A DNA stretch of 64,000 nucleotides from Pachysolen tannophilus NRRL Y-2460 (lineage: Eukaryota > Ascomycota > Pichiomycetes > Alaninales > Pachysolenaceae), in contig KV454016.1 of assembly GCA_001661245.1 (NCBI GenBank), positions 928,268 through 992,267 on the forward strand, given 5' to 3'. A program made the position numbers and the translations under genes. How positions within the stretch are numbered: the stretch's first letter is position 1; the number at the start of each line of letters is the position of its first letter. Below, one piece after another: positions 49,101 through 60,443 of the stretch. The notes under the pieces were generated by a model. It was given only the letters and a program-made list of their open reading frames with translations. It did no database searches and was not told the origin of the DNA.

Positions 49101-50806
49101 ATTTCCTTTCTGGATAAGGGTACATTTGATAATAAATCACCTGGATTTGAGCTATTTCTTGATTCTAAAACGACATGCCTTGAAAGGCCCTTTTTGGAAT
49201 TAGCTAAATTATTTGATCTGTTAAATTTTTTCCTAGAAAGTGTTTTAGCGGGAAATGAAATAATTTCATCACTGCTATCGTCGCTATCTAGTGATGTAGT
49301 GTTTGTCTTTGATATTGTTCTAAAACTTTGTTCACTGCTTCTATTAAGTGAATTATTTCTGCTAGAATTGACTGATTTTAGGCCTCTTCCAACTCTACCA
49401 TTTTCTTGATGATTTAAAGAAGCAGAGGTAGTAGGTGTCAGAACCGATAAAGACGAAATATTATTTTGGGCCATATATTCATTTACTCTTTGAATGACAC
49501 CATCATGTAAATAAGAAGGTAATTCATATCGAGCTTGATTATTTAAATTAATTTCTGTTTGAAAGATTTCCTTTGTCAAGCCAAGATAATTATTTGCTGT
49601 TTGAAAAGTGACTCTATATAATCTTGTTAGAATCATTTGTACTATATGAGATGCTGATCTTGGATATTTTTCTACTAATCTTCTAAAAGCTTCAGCTGGT
49701 ATTATAGCTATAGTTGAATCTGATTTCGCTCGGGCCACCAATTGTGGAGGTAAAACAGGAGTTGAAATTTTTTCCTGTTCATTTTGATCAGTTAAATTTT
49801 CTTGTTTCCTTTCTGCTTGGTTATCATCATCGGTAGAAGTTGAAGTAAAAGGTGGTGTTCGATCATCCAATTTAAAATTATTTAAAGATGAATGAGAAGA
49901 ATGTCCTTGATAATTGGGCAAAGTAACATCTGGTGGAATTAATTGATCTTTTGAATTTTCAAATAATTTTTTTGGAGAAAGTTCTTGTGTAGATTGTTTT
50001 TCATTAATTGGTTCACCATTATCTCCTAAAAATAATTTTAATAAACTAACCATTGAAGATAAAGTATTACCACTTTTAATAACCGTTAATAATTGATATT
50101 TTGCACCATCCAAATAAAAATTTTCAGAATCTAATAATTGACTATTATCGAAATCATCATCATCAGGTTTATCATCTGAACCAATTACTTTGGAATAAAC
50201 AGGTACATTTCCTTCAACTACTATTGAAAAACCTTTGCTATCATCCAAGGAAAATAACTCACCTGCTTCCAATTTTTGAGTACTCATATTTTTAGTTAAT
50301 TCATGAAATACATTTTTTTCAAGGTAACCAAATATTTTAATAGCTGATAAAAATTCATCCAAAAAATTTGGGAATCTTGAACTCTTATTCCCCAGATCTC
50401 TTGATTCCAAAAATACATCCAACTTCGGCGCTTGTCTTTGAGGTTCCAGAGGCAACCTCGAATAAACAGTCAAATACCTATACCGTACAAAGGTAAACAC
50501 AATACCAGCTATTACCATCATTATTATTAACAACGATTGAAACGACAACGTAATTTGAAAATTCAATTTTAAAATAGATATCAAAAAATTCGGAATAAAA
50601 GTGAGTACTTTACCAACAACCTTGAAAAACAACCAAGTCGTAAACCAAACTATAGTCGATATTATAGAAGATTCCCTTGTTGGTCTTTCTTCCAATATAG
50701 TCGATATAACCGTTACTATAACACCACTACTACTAGAACCATCTGATAATATACAACCGCCATCACCAACAGCGGTCACCAGCACATCAGCGCTTGACAT
50801 ATCCAT
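46142..50806 (-). CDS. NTE1: Lysophospholipase / neuropathy-target-esterase homologue Nte1
   Basis: A 1554-residue ER membrane phospholipase B (S. cerevisiae 1679) that deacylates phosphatidylcholine to glycerophosphocholine. The first ATG of the frame is 50806. Two hydrophobic segments lie near residues 45-65 and 85-108. Cyclic-nucleotide-binding-like domains follow (about 160-430 with a long disordered insert, 690-800 and 815-930). A patatin domain has the oxyanion loop GLVLGGGGSRGLSHIG, the nucleophile motif GGTSMGSFVGG (about 1281) and the catalytic Asp in LLDGGYIDNLP. Ser-rich regions (about 455-680) are probably phosphorylated linkers. The gene belongs to the YML056-069 block like ORC1, TEM1, RPS1 and IMD. 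Confidence 0.95.
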   Translation of the reverse strand: MDMSSADVLVTAVGDGGCILSDGSSSSGVIVTVISTILEERPTRESSIISTIVWFTTWLFFKVVGKVLTFIPNFLISILKLNFQITLSFQSLLIIMMVIAGIVFTFVRYRYLTVYSRLPLEPQRQAPKLDVFLESRDLGNKSSRFPNFLDEFLSAIKIFGYLEKNVFHELTKNMSTQKLEAGELFSLDDSKGFSIVVEGNVPVYSKVIGSDDKPDDDDFDNSQLLDSENFYLDGAKYQLLTVIKSGNTLSSMVSLLKLFLGDNGEPINEKQSTQELSPKKLFENSKDQLIPPDVTLPNYQGHSSHSSLNNFKLDDRTPPFTSTSTDDDNQAERKQENLTDQNEQEKISTPVLPPQLVARAKSDSTIAIIPAEAFRRLVEKYPRSASHIVQMILTRLYRVTFQTANNYLGLTKEIFQTEINLNNQARYELPSYLHDGVIQRVNEYMAQNNISSLSVLTPTTSASLNHQENGRVGRGLKSVNSSRNNSLNRSSEQSFRTISKTNTTSLDSDDSSDEIISFPAKTLSRKKFNRSNNLANSKKGLSRHVVLESRNSSNPGDLLSNVPLSRKEISYQSVNNVDTAHNEVANRTFSADEETEDGSLRIALIESIFKILGISRESTSSFSSRASTSFSEISSPFLGEINNTSYTNLNNLYYKRRSLSLNSNPKLHSSFNAALRNTAGTNLTTSEDDMLSTTNKSSLKAKPLDFENLVKELANKLQIMFIKKDTTIIEENQRTSGLYYVVDGLLDVTHKSQISNGKIVKKQLYTIKPGGVAGYLGSVVGYRSFVTVKAHTNSYVGFIPKEVLDNFMDKYYVVQLLVARNILPLLDKEILLIDFALEWVQSQAGDILYKQGDPANGIYIVLNGRFRSLLESSPDSGDDINNSNDRRQSSSSLSEEKENCITVLSENGQGESLGEVEVLTASLRPSTMVAVRDSETARIPRTLFEILAMSKPSIMIKVSRIVAERMQQINESSDSNNSSYKNPTISALPSTYNSGNYKGSTDYRTITILPVTHGVPVAEFASKLVLAFKACGRSVISLNQASTLNHLGKHAFDKMAKLKQSGFFAELEEKYQTVVYVTDTPVSSTWTHTAISQGDCILLVADATLSPDIGDYERLLVKMRTTARTELILLHPTRYVEPGSTNKWLKSRIWVHSHHHVQMDVRKNIISKVAAESNNVLPLTLRSSKMIQSSQTKIANIKSRVGNIIKDDLLKILPDFQHLYSQQKYYQPIQSHKSDFLRLARILSGNAVGLVLGGGGSRGLSHIGIIKALEDHGIPVDMIGGTSMGSFVGGLYAKDYDLLPIYGRTKRFAGRVSSVWRLLSDLTYPVTSYVTGHEFNRGIWKAFGDSRIEDFWLKFYANSTNITNSVMEIHSSGYAWRYVRASMTLAGILPPLTDNGSMLLDGGYIDNLPVEEMKNRGASIIFAVDVGSVDDRSPMTYGDSLSGAWVLFNRWNPFSNHANVPSMAEIQMRLAYVSSVNALEKAKRTRGVIYLRPPIENYATLDFGKFEEIYRVGASFGNSIFKEFEDNGTMPEVKGANKKHKERHKRINQRRNSI

Positions 50807-51089
50807 TGTCAAAAAAGAAGGAAAAAAAGCACCTATTACTCCTTCTCCAATTATCAGCTCTGATCAACAATTATCAATACCACTTATTAGTTTTATCAAC
50901 TTCATTTAAAATACAACAATTCAAATGTTGTAATTTCTGAAAACGTTTTGATATTTTGAAGACGACTGTTGTTTTGCGATGTGGTGAAAAATTTTTTTTT
51001 CTTTTGTAAGGGCAAAAAGATGATTATCATCTTGATATTGATGTGAAAGAAAGGTCTTAAGAAGAGAAAAGGAAGGCTTTAAAAGGAGG

Positions 51090-53069
51090 ATGATAAAGAG
51101 GGTTAGGTTTAGTGTACCCAGTTCCTTTTTGTGTTTGGAGATTAGGGGACGAGGGCGAGGGAATGTGGTTTCTACAGAGGTGCTTGAATTTTCAAGAAAT
51201 TATTCTAATTCTAGATCTGGTATTAAAGAGAATGGGTTAAAATACCGGAAGAAAGATGTTTATGGGAGGTTAAAGGCCTTGGTGAGGTCTGAATTGGATA
51301 TGAATTTGAAGGCCAAACCAAAGTTTGTTGATGGGAGAAATAAGATCAAATTGAAATATGATCCAACGTTGGATGGGAATTTTACAGATTTTGGAATTGA
51401 TAAGTTTAAAATTTTTAGTGGGTTTGAAAAAAATTTCAAGAATTTGGTGAAACCAACTCCATCTCAACGTCGTATCTTGTCTGTACTTAATTCAAAGATA
51501 TCATGTGTGAACCAGAATAAACAAGGAACAGGTAACTCTTTTGCCTTAGTGTTGTATGCTTTAAGCCTTGAAGGTTTACATGGAGAAGTATCTTCATTAA
51601 TTATAGTTCAAAATGAATTGTTAGTAAAACAGTATAAAGAAATTTTTGATAAATTCTTACAAAATTACCCAAAGGATAAAGATAATAAAGTACAATATTT
51701 ATATAGATCAGATGAAATGGTAGAATTGGAACAAGAAACTTTATTAAGCAAAATAACTCCTCATATATTGGTATCAACTCCACATAGATTATTGGATATT
51801 ATTTGTAAACATCCAGATGATCCAAATTATATCCATTTGAAAACATTGAAATTTTTAGCTTGTGATGATGCTGATACTTTACTTATAGATCATGGTAAAA
51901 AAATTAATAAAAAAAGAGCAACTGAAATCTTAATAGACTATATAAATGATTTAAGAGAAAAAGTTGTTAATAATCCACCATTGCAATACTGTTTCATGTC
52001 CTCTGTTGATATCACAGATAAAGTTATGAGATTGGTTACAGATAAAAAATGGGCAGCAGATAGACCAATCTTACCTATTGGAATACCTTCTTTAAAGTCA
52101 TATCGTTTTGAGCCAGCAAAGAGATTACCAAATTATATTTCAATAAGTCCCATACTAGTAACATCAAGTAAAAATCATCAAGAAAGGATAAAGTTTTTTG
52201 ATCTCAAGACAAGTGATTTGCTGAATAATCTTGAATCCATAAAGAAAATTAGGTCACCAGTAGGAAAAGAATTCGATGAAAATTACAAACGTTATAGAGT
52301 AAAGAATAGAGGAAAACTTCCTAAAATTTTATTGGATTCTTTACCACAATTTTTAGAGAATTCCAATTCAAAGTCAGAAAAACTGTTACTAATAGTACCT
52401 GAAAATGTTTCAAGTTTGAAAATCTCCAATTATTTGAAAGAGAAATTTGATATTTTTGCTGAACCAATTAATCAATTAGAATTTTCTAAATTATCAAACC
52501 TTTTTGTTAGCACTGATATGGAAACTCAATTTTCGCTGTTAAACCCTCAATTTGTAATTGCCACTTCACTGCAAGTAGCAGGCTTGACCCTTCCTGGATT
52601 GAAGAAAATAGTCTGTCTTGGAATTGATAGTGTGGTAGATTCAAGTTCTCTAGTTCTCTTAGGTGGTAGGTTTAGGTTGAACGAAAATGGATTGATAAAT
52701 GATGAGCACTACAATACAACTGACAAACTCAGATCTATAGAGGGAGAAGCAAATATTTCTTTACTTTATCCAAAATCTGCATTTTCCATTATTGAACGTT
52801 ATGCATTTGAAAGAATAATTTTAAAATCAGGAATTATAAAAATTCATCCACTAATGAATGAATTTGAACCTACAGATTTAAGTACCTACAAAGAGTTATT
52901 TGAAGAAGATGGTGATATTTTTGAAAAATTACAACAAAAATTTGAAGAAAATATGAAAATAGAAGAAAATAAATACGATTTATTTTCTTTTAGAAATGAA
53001 AAAGGAGGAAAGATCAAATCGCAGGGTCCTAGCAATGTTTCAGGTATTTTACCTGAAGAAAATGAATAA
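51090..53069 (+). CDS. Degenerate DEAD-box-helicase-like protein, probably mitochondrial
   Basis: A 659-residue protein. The helicase motif order can be followed but key residues are missing: Q-motif-like KPTPSQRRIL (about 120), a motif-I region NKQGTGNSFALVLYALSLE with no GKT, motif-Ib-like VSTPHRLLDII, a DEAD-position CDDADTLL (about 257), SSV in place of SAT, then in the second domain LLLIVPEN, ATSLQVAGLTLPGLKKIV (about 490) and GGRFRL instead of HRxGRxxR. Loss of the Walker lysine and the arginine fingers suggests that it does not hydrolyse ATP (inference). The Arg-rich, Ser-containing, acid-poor N-terminus (MIKRVRFSVPSSF, RNYSNSRSG) resembles a mitochondrial presequence. It may be a much diverged Mrh4-like mitoribosome factor, but that is unproven. 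Divergent from NTE1. Confidence 0.75.
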   Translation: MIKRVRFSVPSSFLCLEIRGRGRGNVVSTEVLEFSRNYSNSRSGIKENGLKYRKKDVYGRLKALVRSELDMNLKAKPKFVDGRNKIKLKYDPTLDGNFTDFGIDKFKIFSGFEKNFKNLVKPTPSQRRILSVLNSKISCVNQNKQGTGNSFALVLYALSLEGLHGEVSSLIIVQNELLVKQYKEIFDKFLQNYPKDKDNKVQYLYRSDEMVELEQETLLSKITPHILVSTPHRLLDIICKHPDDPNYIHLKTLKFLACDDADTLLIDHGKKINKKRATEILIDYINDLREKVVNNPPLQYCFMSSVDITDKVMRLVTDKKWAADRPILPIGIPSLKSYRFEPAKRLPNYISISPILVTSSKNHQERIKFFDLKTSDLLNNLESIKKIRSPVGKEFDENYKRYRVKNRGKLPKILLDSLPQFLENSNSKSEKLLLIVPENVSSLKISNYLKEKFDIFAEPINQLEFSKLSNLFVSTDMETQFSLLNPQFVIATSLQVAGLTLPGLKKIVCLGIDSVVDSSSLVLLGGRFRLNENGLINDEHYNTTDKLRSIEGEANISLLYPKSAFSIIERYAFERIILKSGIIKIHPLMNEFEPTDLSTYKELFEEDGDIFEKLQQKFEENMKIEENKYDLFSFRNEKGGKIKSQGPSNVSGILPEENE

Positions 53070-53507
53070 TCATAATGTACGTCTTGTAAATTAGCTTGTA
53101 TATAAATAAATGAATTATAAAATAGCACTATCTAGTTAATGTACAATTAAACCTTAATTATATCAATAGTTTAAAAGAATAGATTAAGTTTTATTAAATG
53201 ACAATTTATTAAGAAAAATATTACCACGTATTTTTTTATAAATAAATCCAACTAACGGAAAAACAACTAAAATAATAAAACGCAAATTAAAATACAAAAA
53301 AAAAAAAAAAGTATAAGAAGGACAAAACAGTTTGTTCCATAAATTTCCCACTTCAAAGATGAAAAAAAATGAGTTCTGTCATATGACAGTATTGATATTA
53401 AATAAAGGGATATAGCCGAATATAGCTAAAGTGAAAAAAAAAAAAAATTCAAGACAACGTAACGGAAGGGACAAATCAGACAAAATAAAAGAAAGCAAAA
53501 TCTAAAA
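53070..53507. other. Convergent spacer to FAS1
   Basis: A-rich 3' flanks with several poly-A runs (53300-53313, 53437-53448). Nothing gene-like is seen. Confidence 0.5.
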
Positions 53508-56500
53508 TCATGAAGATTCGTATTGTTCCCAATTATCTAAAATAGCTTTGATTTTATCAGATTTAGTCAAATTATAAACATCTTCAAAGTATTCTTTTGT
53601 GATAGCAAATGTTTTAGCGGTTAAATTAGGAATATATTTACCAATCAAGTTGGCAGGTTTGACAGCAGATCTTGGGATCTTTTTGACCAAGAATCTTTGG
53701 AATGGCTTGACACCAGATCTCAAATATGATGAATGGAATGGAACAGAAATACCCTTCAATGGAATACAAGCAAATCCTCTTTCCAACTCAATTGGTTGAG
53801 GTTTAGCTGATGATTTTTTGCTGACCTCGTCAACAATTTCACTTAAATGTTCCGCGACTTTCTCAACAGACATCATCTCTTGTAATTTGACAATATCAAT
53901 TTTTTGTAATTTGAAGACATTCAATACATTTGTTAATGTATCCAATGCTCTCAAATCACCGGCAGTAACATATTGAGTATTTTCAACGTTGTAGTTAACA
54001 ATTTCTAATAACCATTCAGTTTGTTTTGCTATATGCTCAACAACAAATCTCAATGCGGCATCATTAAATGTTGGTGAAATTCTTGATGGATTGACTGCAC
54101 ACATACCATAGTTAGACCTACCCAATTCATCTCTTGGGACAGCAACTTGCATAGTCATACCACGGTAGAAGACAACATCAACTAATGATTCAATAGGCAT
54201 AACATCACCTAAGGAAGCCAAAGCCGAATACTCACCTAAAGAATGTCCAGCAAACATTGACTCTGCAGGAACCAATCCTTTAGATTTCATATCTTCAAAT
54301 GACGCTTTTTCCATTAATGTTAAAGCAGGTTGAGTGAATTGAGTTGCAGATAACAAACCAGTTGGCGATACAAAAGTGTATGATGTGGTCTCATCAGTAA
54401 TTTCTTTAAAAATCTTTTCGGATTTCAATTCACCATCGGCTGCAATTGTTTCGAACATCATGCTCTTATAGTTTTCTCTTATAGCGCGACCTTTGGCACC
54501 ACCGAAATGAATTGTCAATTCGTTTGGATTATTAGTGACAATATCAATGATCGAGAAACCGTAGTTGTTGATAAAGTGTTGGTCTGCTTTATCCCAAACT
54601 TCACGAGCAACATCTGAGCTATTATATAAGTCCATACCCATACCTTGCTCTTGCGAACCTTGTCCAGTAAAAACAAACGTAGAAACTGGTTGTTCAATTT
54701 CGGCTTCACCAATGAGGACACTTTCTGCTGTTTCAACCTTCTTAGTTACGATTTTTACAATCTTTCTACCGTTGATCATACCAACATGTTCCAACTTAGT
54801 TTCCAATAAGTCGTTTGGTAAAACCATTCCGACAAATTCAGCCTTGAAAGCACGTACCCTGTGTGAAATGTTATTAGCGGCAAACTGCTCAACTAATGCT
54901 CTGACAGCAGCTGAGGAGTACATACCATGAGTGATGGTACCCGGTAAATTAGCATAAGCTGCAAATACTCTAGATACATGAATTGGATTGTAATCACCAG
55001 ATACAGCAGCATATGGTTCATTGGTAATTGGTGCTTTTGAAGATAATTCATGACTAGCAGAAATCGGAATAGCATTTTCAAAACTAATTGGCTGTTCTAT
55101 TGTGGAACCATTTCTAGTCAAATAGCCCATAACTGGATTACCGTGAGATTCACCAGCTTCGTAAACGATTTCACCAATTTGCTTAATTTCCTTTGAAGGT
55201 AATTCCAATAAGACTTGACCGGTAGTTTTAACGGACGAGAAAATAGTCTGGTTCTTGAAAGTGACAAAAGATTTACATCTGAAATTCAATGTTTGATTAA
55301 GTAAATCGACTTCTTCATCCAAATGAAACCATTCTTTAGATCTTAAGACTGCCACTTCTCTTTCAGATTTTAAAATAACTTGGTATGGTGTTTCAGTTGT
55401 CTTTTGGAATGAGTCTTCAAAATCTTCATACTTTCCACGGTAGAAGAACTGCGAGGTGACCTCCATTACTGGCTTTCCAGATCTAAGAATAACACCTAAA
55501 ACTTCAACCATCTTACCCGTTTCCTGGTTGATAACAGCCTTTATCTCGGCAAATGAACTGACTTTATCTCCAGCTTTCAAAGGAGAAGCACCCGGAATGA
55601 TTCTGTAACCATTTGATAAGTGAACTAATTTTAACAAATCACCATCAACATTCTTCGGGAAGATAGCTTTCATAATGGCCTTCCAACCAATGACAATTGC
55701 AAAATCCATTGGAGCTAAAGTTTCCTTACCTTCTCTTGGAACAAAGTCTTCACAGGAATTACCAATAGCATGTGTAAATTCAGTGATTGCTTGCTGAGTG
55801 ATTTCAATTTCACCACCTTCAATAGGTTTCATAACATCAATGTCTAATTCGACTGGAACAGAGCTACCAAACCAAAGCTTCCAATAGAATTCTTTAATTC
55901 TATCATTTCTATTATCCATGATTTCCAAAATTGGTGCAAAACCATCGGAAGGCTTGTAGTTGTACAATAATTCCAAAGAGATTGGCTTACCGTCGGCAGT
56001 TCTATGTTCAATCAAATCAAATTTGATTTGAGTAGAATCAATCGTCTTGATTGATATAACAGGCCTGAGTGAACCTTGTAATGGTTCTAAAGCAGTAATA
56101 ACTGTCTTTAATGGATCACTTGGATGTGAAATTTCAACAACCAAGTCTTTAGTTGGTGCCAATGTTGAGTGTACTGGATTAGGGACAAAATTGTGACCTT
56201 GAACTAATCTTTCTGCAGTCATCAAAGCGCTTCTCCAACTCATTTCTTTACCAGCCAACAAGTTGAACCATTCTGAAGATTCTGGTACATTAGATCCAAT
56301 AGTGTATGTAACTTTATCTTTAGAGTCCTCAATTGAAACTCCTGGGATTGATGAAACAGGAGTAATTGGAGCACCACCAAAGTATTCAACAACTGGAATA
56401 GCAGATTGATCACCGTTGTAGAATTCTTCAAGTAATTTATTAATGTGACCGTTGTGAATAGAATCCAAGATTTCCTTAATTGGCTCATCAACTTTGTTGG

Positions 56501-59500
56501 TAAACTGAGCAGCAACTGGACCATGCAAAATACATGTTCTTTGAACGTCTTCATCAACAACAGCCTCCAAATCTTCAGATTGCCATAAAGAATCCTTTTT
56601 GAAATAAACCTCAAATCTTTCATCCAAAACTGGAACAAAAGGAACCGGTTTTTGAACTGGATTTTGACAGCATAACAAGAAAAATTCACAATCTTGAGCG
56701 TTAACCAATTGCTTCTTTGCTTCAGGATATTTATCCAAGACTGCTTTAAGGGCTTCATCTGGATTTTCCAATTGAGCAAAACTTTGAATAATTGCTTCTG
56801 ATTCAGGTTTCTCAGTAAATCTTTCTTCAACTCTTCTCAATAAAGTTCCAGTTAAGTTTCTCAAAGAAACATCAATCCAACGTTTTGATTTTCTTATATA
56901 CATCAACTCAACTAATCTTTCGCAAAGTTCTTGGTAAGTCATTTCATCCAAGTCACAAGGACCATTAGCATTCTTACCAAACCATGGTTTTTGAAAATCA
57001 GAATTCAATTTTTCAATAATGTATGCTCTTTTCTTTTTCAAAGCCTCTAATAATTTATTCTTTGGTAAGTTGAAGATAGTGTCATCTAATTCCTTCCATA
57101 ATTTAACACCACGAGTAGCAATTTTATGGATTGGTTCACCCATTTCAGATCTAACTGTAATAATTCCACCAGTTGGCTTCTTATAAGTTTGTTCCCATTT
57201 AGAATCTGGAACACCAGAACACTCTGCAATAGCTTTCTTTGCATTTGGTGAAGTACAAGCCTCCAAAGCAACCATTACTCTGGAACCAAATAAGACACCA
57301 TCAAATGGCATTTCTGGATAGTTGAACTTTGTTGCCCAACTACCAGTCAAGTAAGGATATGTATCTTCTGCAGAACCAAAACCGGAACCTGCAATCAAAA
57401 TGATATTTGGACATCTTCTAATCTTAGAATACATTTGTAAGATTGGTTGATGGAAATCTTCAAATGAGTGGTGACCACCACCTCTTCCACCAGTCCATTG
57501 AAGTACAATAGGGAAGTTTGGATGAGCTTTAGCAATGGTGATACATTGGCTAATAGCATCGACAGAACCTGGTTTCAATCCTAAATGGGTCAATCCCAAA
57601 GTTTCGATATATTCGGTTGCAACTTCTAAAGAAGGAACACCAGCACCAATCGACATCGATTGAATAGGTAAACCTTTACTTCTCATTTCCTTAATTAAAG
57701 GAATACCCCATTGTAACATTCTTGGATTAACATAGATTAAATTTAAACCAATACCAGCACCTGGGGCAATTTTTGAAACAACATTTTGCAAAGCGGCTTC
57801 CATACCTGGAGCATGGAAATAACCACCACCAGCTAACTCAATGTGATAACCAGCGTTAATTGTTGCAGCAACAAAATCTGGGCTAACTGTGGTAGGAGTC
57901 ATACCTGGAACCATTAATGGAGCTTTACCTAATAATCTAGAGAATTTTGTATCAACATATACTTTTCCGGCTTTAGTTTTAACCAATTTTGGTTTAAATT
58001 CAGTTAACCAATTTGGAGAATATCTTACCGATTCGGAAGTTAAATCAAAAATTTCTTGCTTATAACCAAATTCTGAATCTTCTGGTTCTGTATCTAAGAC
58101 ACCAGCAATAATGACTCTTACACCGGTACCATCTTTATTTCTATGTGTTAATGCTCCAAGACCGGATGCACCACCCGGACCAAAATCCAACAAATGTGTT
58201 GATTTAAATTGAGTAGCTGCTTCCCAGTTAACAGGTAATTGGGTAATACATTCAACTAATCTTGCAGCAATTGAACCTTGGTAATCTTTTAAATTTTTAC
58301 CGTCACAAGTATCAAAGACAGGAATTTTTAAATCCGATGATTTAAACTCTAAACCAGAGGCTTGTAAATCGGCAATAATTTTATCTGTAGCTGGAGCTAA
58401 CAAATGTGAATGAAATGGAGATGAAATTGGTAAAAATCTATTTGAAAATTTCAATTTTCTTTCACTGAATGGAATTCTAGATTGATCCAAACCAGATGGA
58501 GCTTTTGCTTTTCTTAAAGTTAAATTTAAACCGTATAAAGATTGAGGTGGTCCTGTTACAACCAAATTTCTAGCACCATTAATTAAAGAAATGTCAATAT
58601 GTTTTTCTTTTGGTAAATGATGATTTGTTTCGTCAACAAATTTTTTCACTTGTTCATATGATAAATCTCTAATGGATAACATTGGAGAAGGTTTACCTTC
58701 AGAGTTTTCAGCTGAATCTTGCAAGACTGTAGGTGGTAATGAAGTTGTTGGATAAGTTTGTAAGCATCTTACTCCGATAAAGAACAACAATTCAACAGCT
58801 TGTAATGCCAAATTTTCAAATGATTCCCATGAATCAGCAGCAGCCACAACTACTGCAGTGACTAAACCTTGTGAATGACCTGTTGCACCAGCCAACAAGT
58901 TTCTTAAACGTCCTGGTGATATATCCAATACTTTACATGTGACAACGTAATGACAAAGTTGAATGACGCAAATTAAAGGGCATGAAACTGGAATAGAAAG
59001 TAAATAATCAACATCTGGAGTTTGTTCAGGGTTTTCTAACCAATTAACCAAATCCAATCCTTGGGTATAAACTCTATTAGTACCATTAGTAGTTTTAATT
59101 AATGATTGTAATCTTTCTTGTGCTTTTTCAATGAAATTTGAAACCAATCCATTATATACATTGTATAAATCTCTTAATTCTTCAAAATAATCATCTGTAT
59201 TACCTTGTCCACCAAAAATTGCATGTACAACAGCATCACGTTTTTCAACAGCTTTAAATAAAGCTGAATTAATTTTATCATTTGATTCATTAATTCCAAA
59301 TTGATCATTTAAAATCACTTTACCCAAATAATAATTTTTAATTAAATTTACTTTAATTTTATATAGTGTTGTTGGAAATCTATCATCTTCTAATAATTTA
59401 GCAGCATATGAATGAATATCTTCACCTTGTAAAAATTTTGCATCAAATTCATGGAAAAGCAAAGAAATAGCATCATTTTTTTCTTGTTTATCAATATTTG

Positions 59501-59705
59501 CTCTAGCAACATATCCTAAAAATTTAATTAATAATTCTGATTTTGAAGATGGTTCTTCATCACTAGCAAATCCTTCTGTTACCTCAGGAAGAGATTTACT
59601 AAACCCATATTTCAATTGTTGGTAAAAAATATAATTTTCTGTTGGAATCAATATTGAAGTTTCAATAGACCCATGATTTAATACCAAAGACCTTGGAGCT
59701 GACAT
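53508..59705 (-). CDS. FAS1: Fatty acid synthase subunit beta
   Basis: A 2065-residue multifunctional chain (S. cerevisiae 2051), complete and uninterrupted. In order: acetyltransferase with GHSQG (about 273), the FMN-dependent enoyl reductase barrel ([21 protein letters not shown], about 590-900), a dehydratase hot-dog region ([16 protein letters not shown] and [11 protein letters not shown], about 1540-1590), and malonyl/palmitoyl transferase with [15 protein letters not shown] and [10 protein letters not shown] (about 1816). With Fas2 it builds the alpha6-beta6 cytosolic synthase that makes C16/C18 acyl-CoA. Codon use is regular, fitting high expression. A 5'UTR intron is predicted directly upstream of the ATG. 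Confidence 0.98.
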   Translation of the reverse strand: MSAPRSLVLNHGSIETSILIPTENYIFYQQLKYGFSKSLPEVTEGFASDEEPSSKSELLIKFLGYVARANIDKQEKNDAISLLFHEFDAKFLQGEDIHSYAAKLLEDDRFPTTLYKIKVNLIKNYYLGKVILNDQFGINESNDKINSALFKAVEKRDAVVHAIFGGQGNTDDYFEELRDLYNVYNGLVSNFIEKAQERLQSLIKTTNGTNRVYTQGLDLVNWLENPEQTPDVDYLLSIPVSCPLICVIQLCHYVVTCKVLDISPGRLRNLLAGATGHSQGLVTAVVVAAADSWESFENLALQAVELLFFIGVRCLQTYPTTSLPPTVLQDSAENSEGKPSPMLSIRDLSYEQVKKFVDETNHHLPKEKHIDISLINGARNLVVTGPPQSLYGLNLTLRKAKAPSGLDQSRIPFSERKLKFSNRFLPISSPFHSHLLAPATDKIIADLQASGLEFKSSDLKIPVFDTCDGKNLKDYQGSIAARLVECITQLPVNWEAATQFKSTHLLDFGPGGASGLGALTHRNKDGTGVRVIIAGVLDTEPEDSEFGYKQEIFDLTSESVRYSPNWLTEFKPKLVKTKAGKVYVDTKFSRLLGKAPLMVPGMTPTTVSPDFVAATINAGYHIELAGGGYFHAPGMEAALQNVVSKIAPGAGIGLNLIYVNPRMLQWGIPLIKEMRSKGLPIQSMSIGAGVPSLEVATEYIETLGLTHLGLKPGSVDAISQCITIAKAHPNFPIVLQWTGGRGGGHHSFEDFHQPILQMYSKIRRCPNIILIAGSGFGSAEDTYPYLTGSWATKFNYPEMPFDGVLFGSRVMVALEACTSPNAKKAIAECSGVPDSKWEQTYKKPTGGIITVRSEMGEPIHKIATRGVKLWKELDDTIFNLPKNKLLEALKKKRAYIIEKLNSDFQKPWFGKNANGPCDLDEMTYQELCERLVELMYIRKSKRWIDVSLRNLTGTLLRRVEERFTEKPESEAIIQSFAQLENPDEALKAVLDKYPEAKKQLVNAQDCEFFLLCCQNPVQKPVPFVPVLDERFEVYFKKDSLWQSEDLEAVVDEDVQRTCILHGPVAAQFTNKVDEPIKEILDSIHNGHINKLLEEFYNGDQSAIPVVEYFGGAPITPVSSIPGVSIEDSKDKVTYTIGSNVPESSEWFNLLAGKEMSWRSALMTAERLVQGHNFVPNPVHSTLAPTKDLVVEISHPSDPLKTVITALEPLQGSLRPVISIKTIDSTQIKFDLIEHRTADGKPISLELLYNYKPSDGFAPILEIMDNRNDRIKEFYWKLWFGSSVPVELDIDVMKPIEGGEIEITQQAITEFTHAIGNSCEDFVPREGKETLAPMDFAIVIGWKAIMKAIFPKNVDGDLLKLVHLSNGYRIIPGASPLKAGDKVSSFAEIKAVINQETGKMVEVLGVILRSGKPVMEVTSQFFYRGKYEDFEDSFQKTTETPYQVILKSEREVAVLRSKEWFHLDEEVDLLNQTLNFRCKSFVTFKNQTIFSSVKTTGQVLLELPSKEIKQIGEIVYEAGESHGNPVMGYLTRNGSTIEQPISFENAIPISASHELSSKAPITNEPYAAVSGDYNPIHVSRVFAAYANLPGTITHGMYSSAAVRALVEQFAANNISHRVRAFKAEFVGMVLPNDLLETKLEHVGMINGRKIVKIVTKKVETAESVLIGEAEIEQPVSTFVFTGQGSQEQGMGMDLYNSSDVAREVWDKADQHFINNYGFSIIDIVTNNPNELTIHFGGAKGRAIRENYKSMMFETIAADGELKSEKIFKEITDETTSYTFVSPTGLLSATQFTQPALTLMEKASFEDMKSKGLVPAESMFAGHSLGEYSALASLGDVMPIESLVDVVFYRGMTMQVAVPRDELGRSNYGMCAVNPSRISPTFNDAALRFVVEHIAKQTEWLLEIVNYNVENTQYVTAGDLRALDTLTNVLNVFKLQKIDIVKLQEMMSVEKVAEHLSEIVDEVSKKSSAKPQPIELERGFACIPLKGISVPFHSSYLRSGVKPFQRFLVKKIPRSAVKPANLIGKYIPNLTAKTFAITKEYFEDVYNLTKSDKIKAILDNWEQYESS

Positions 59706-59709
59706 TTTC

Positions 59710-59801
59710 CTATAATAAAAAAAAAAAAAAAAAAGAAATAGTTAGTATATGACGATGATGAACGAACAAAAAAAAAAAAAAAAAAAAAAACAAAAACTTA
59801 C
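59710..59801 (-). other. Predicted 5'UTR intron of FAS1 (92 nt)
   Basis: On the minus strand: donor GTAAGT at 59801-59796, branch point TACTAAC at 59747-59741, a T-rich stretch, and acceptor TATAG ending at 59710, four bases before the ATG. Upstream of the donor there is no in-frame ATG nearby, so the first exon would be untranslated. All three signals are the species' own consensus (compare the IMD, YSH1 and MTR2 introns), and the spacing is normal. Confidence 0.75.
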
Positions 59802-60066
59802 TATTATATCAAATGTAAATTAAAGGATATTATATTATATTATATTATTAGAACTTGGTAATTTGAGCGAATGGCTAATTGGTATATTAAAAATTTCTAT
59901 TATGATTTCTTAGCTCAAGTCAAATCAAGTCAATCAAACTGTGTAAAAAAAAAAATATAAATATAAATATATATATATATAAATATATTGGCAATGAAAA
60001 ATAAGGAATAACAAATTAATAAAATACGTGGTTTGAAAAAAATTAACTTGAAATAACTTATTGGAA

Positions 60067-60279
60067 TTAGCGCCAATGATTTATATATTTATATAATAAA
60101 TACACAATTATTAATTATATATATATATATATATATATTTACAAATTTATATATAATATTTGATTATAATAATAACTATTAGTAGATCTTATAAAAAAAA
60201 AAATATATATATGAAAATTAATTAAGTAGTAAAAAAAAGCACAACAATCGAATTTTTCAATTTCCTAATTTAGCGCCAA
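60067..60279. promoter_or_regulatory. Two TTAGCGCCAA elements in the FAS1 promoter
   Basis: Exact 10-base copies at 60067-60076 and 60270-60279, same orientation, 203 bases apart. They stand out as G+C-containing islands in nearly pure A+T sequence, 360-575 bases upstream of the FAS1 ATG. The second is followed by CGCCAA again. The binding factor is unknown. Confidence 0.35.
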
Positions 60280-60370
60280 CGCCAAAGAGCAACAAACTAT
60301 TTACAAAATATTTTTAAAACCAATTTTGAAATTTTTTCTACCCAACAAAAGAAACCCAAATTTTTTTTTT

Positions 60371-60443
60371 TTTTGAGTTTTTTTGAGTTTTTTTGAGTTT
60401 TTTTTTTTGAGTTTTTAAAGTTTTTAAAGTTTTTAAAGTTTTT
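60371..60443. repeat. Tandem GAGTTTTTTT and TTTTTAAAG repeats
   Basis: Four GAGTTTTTTT-type units (about 60375-60412) followed by three to four TTTTTAAAG units (about 60412-60443), behind a T run. Confidence 0.85.
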
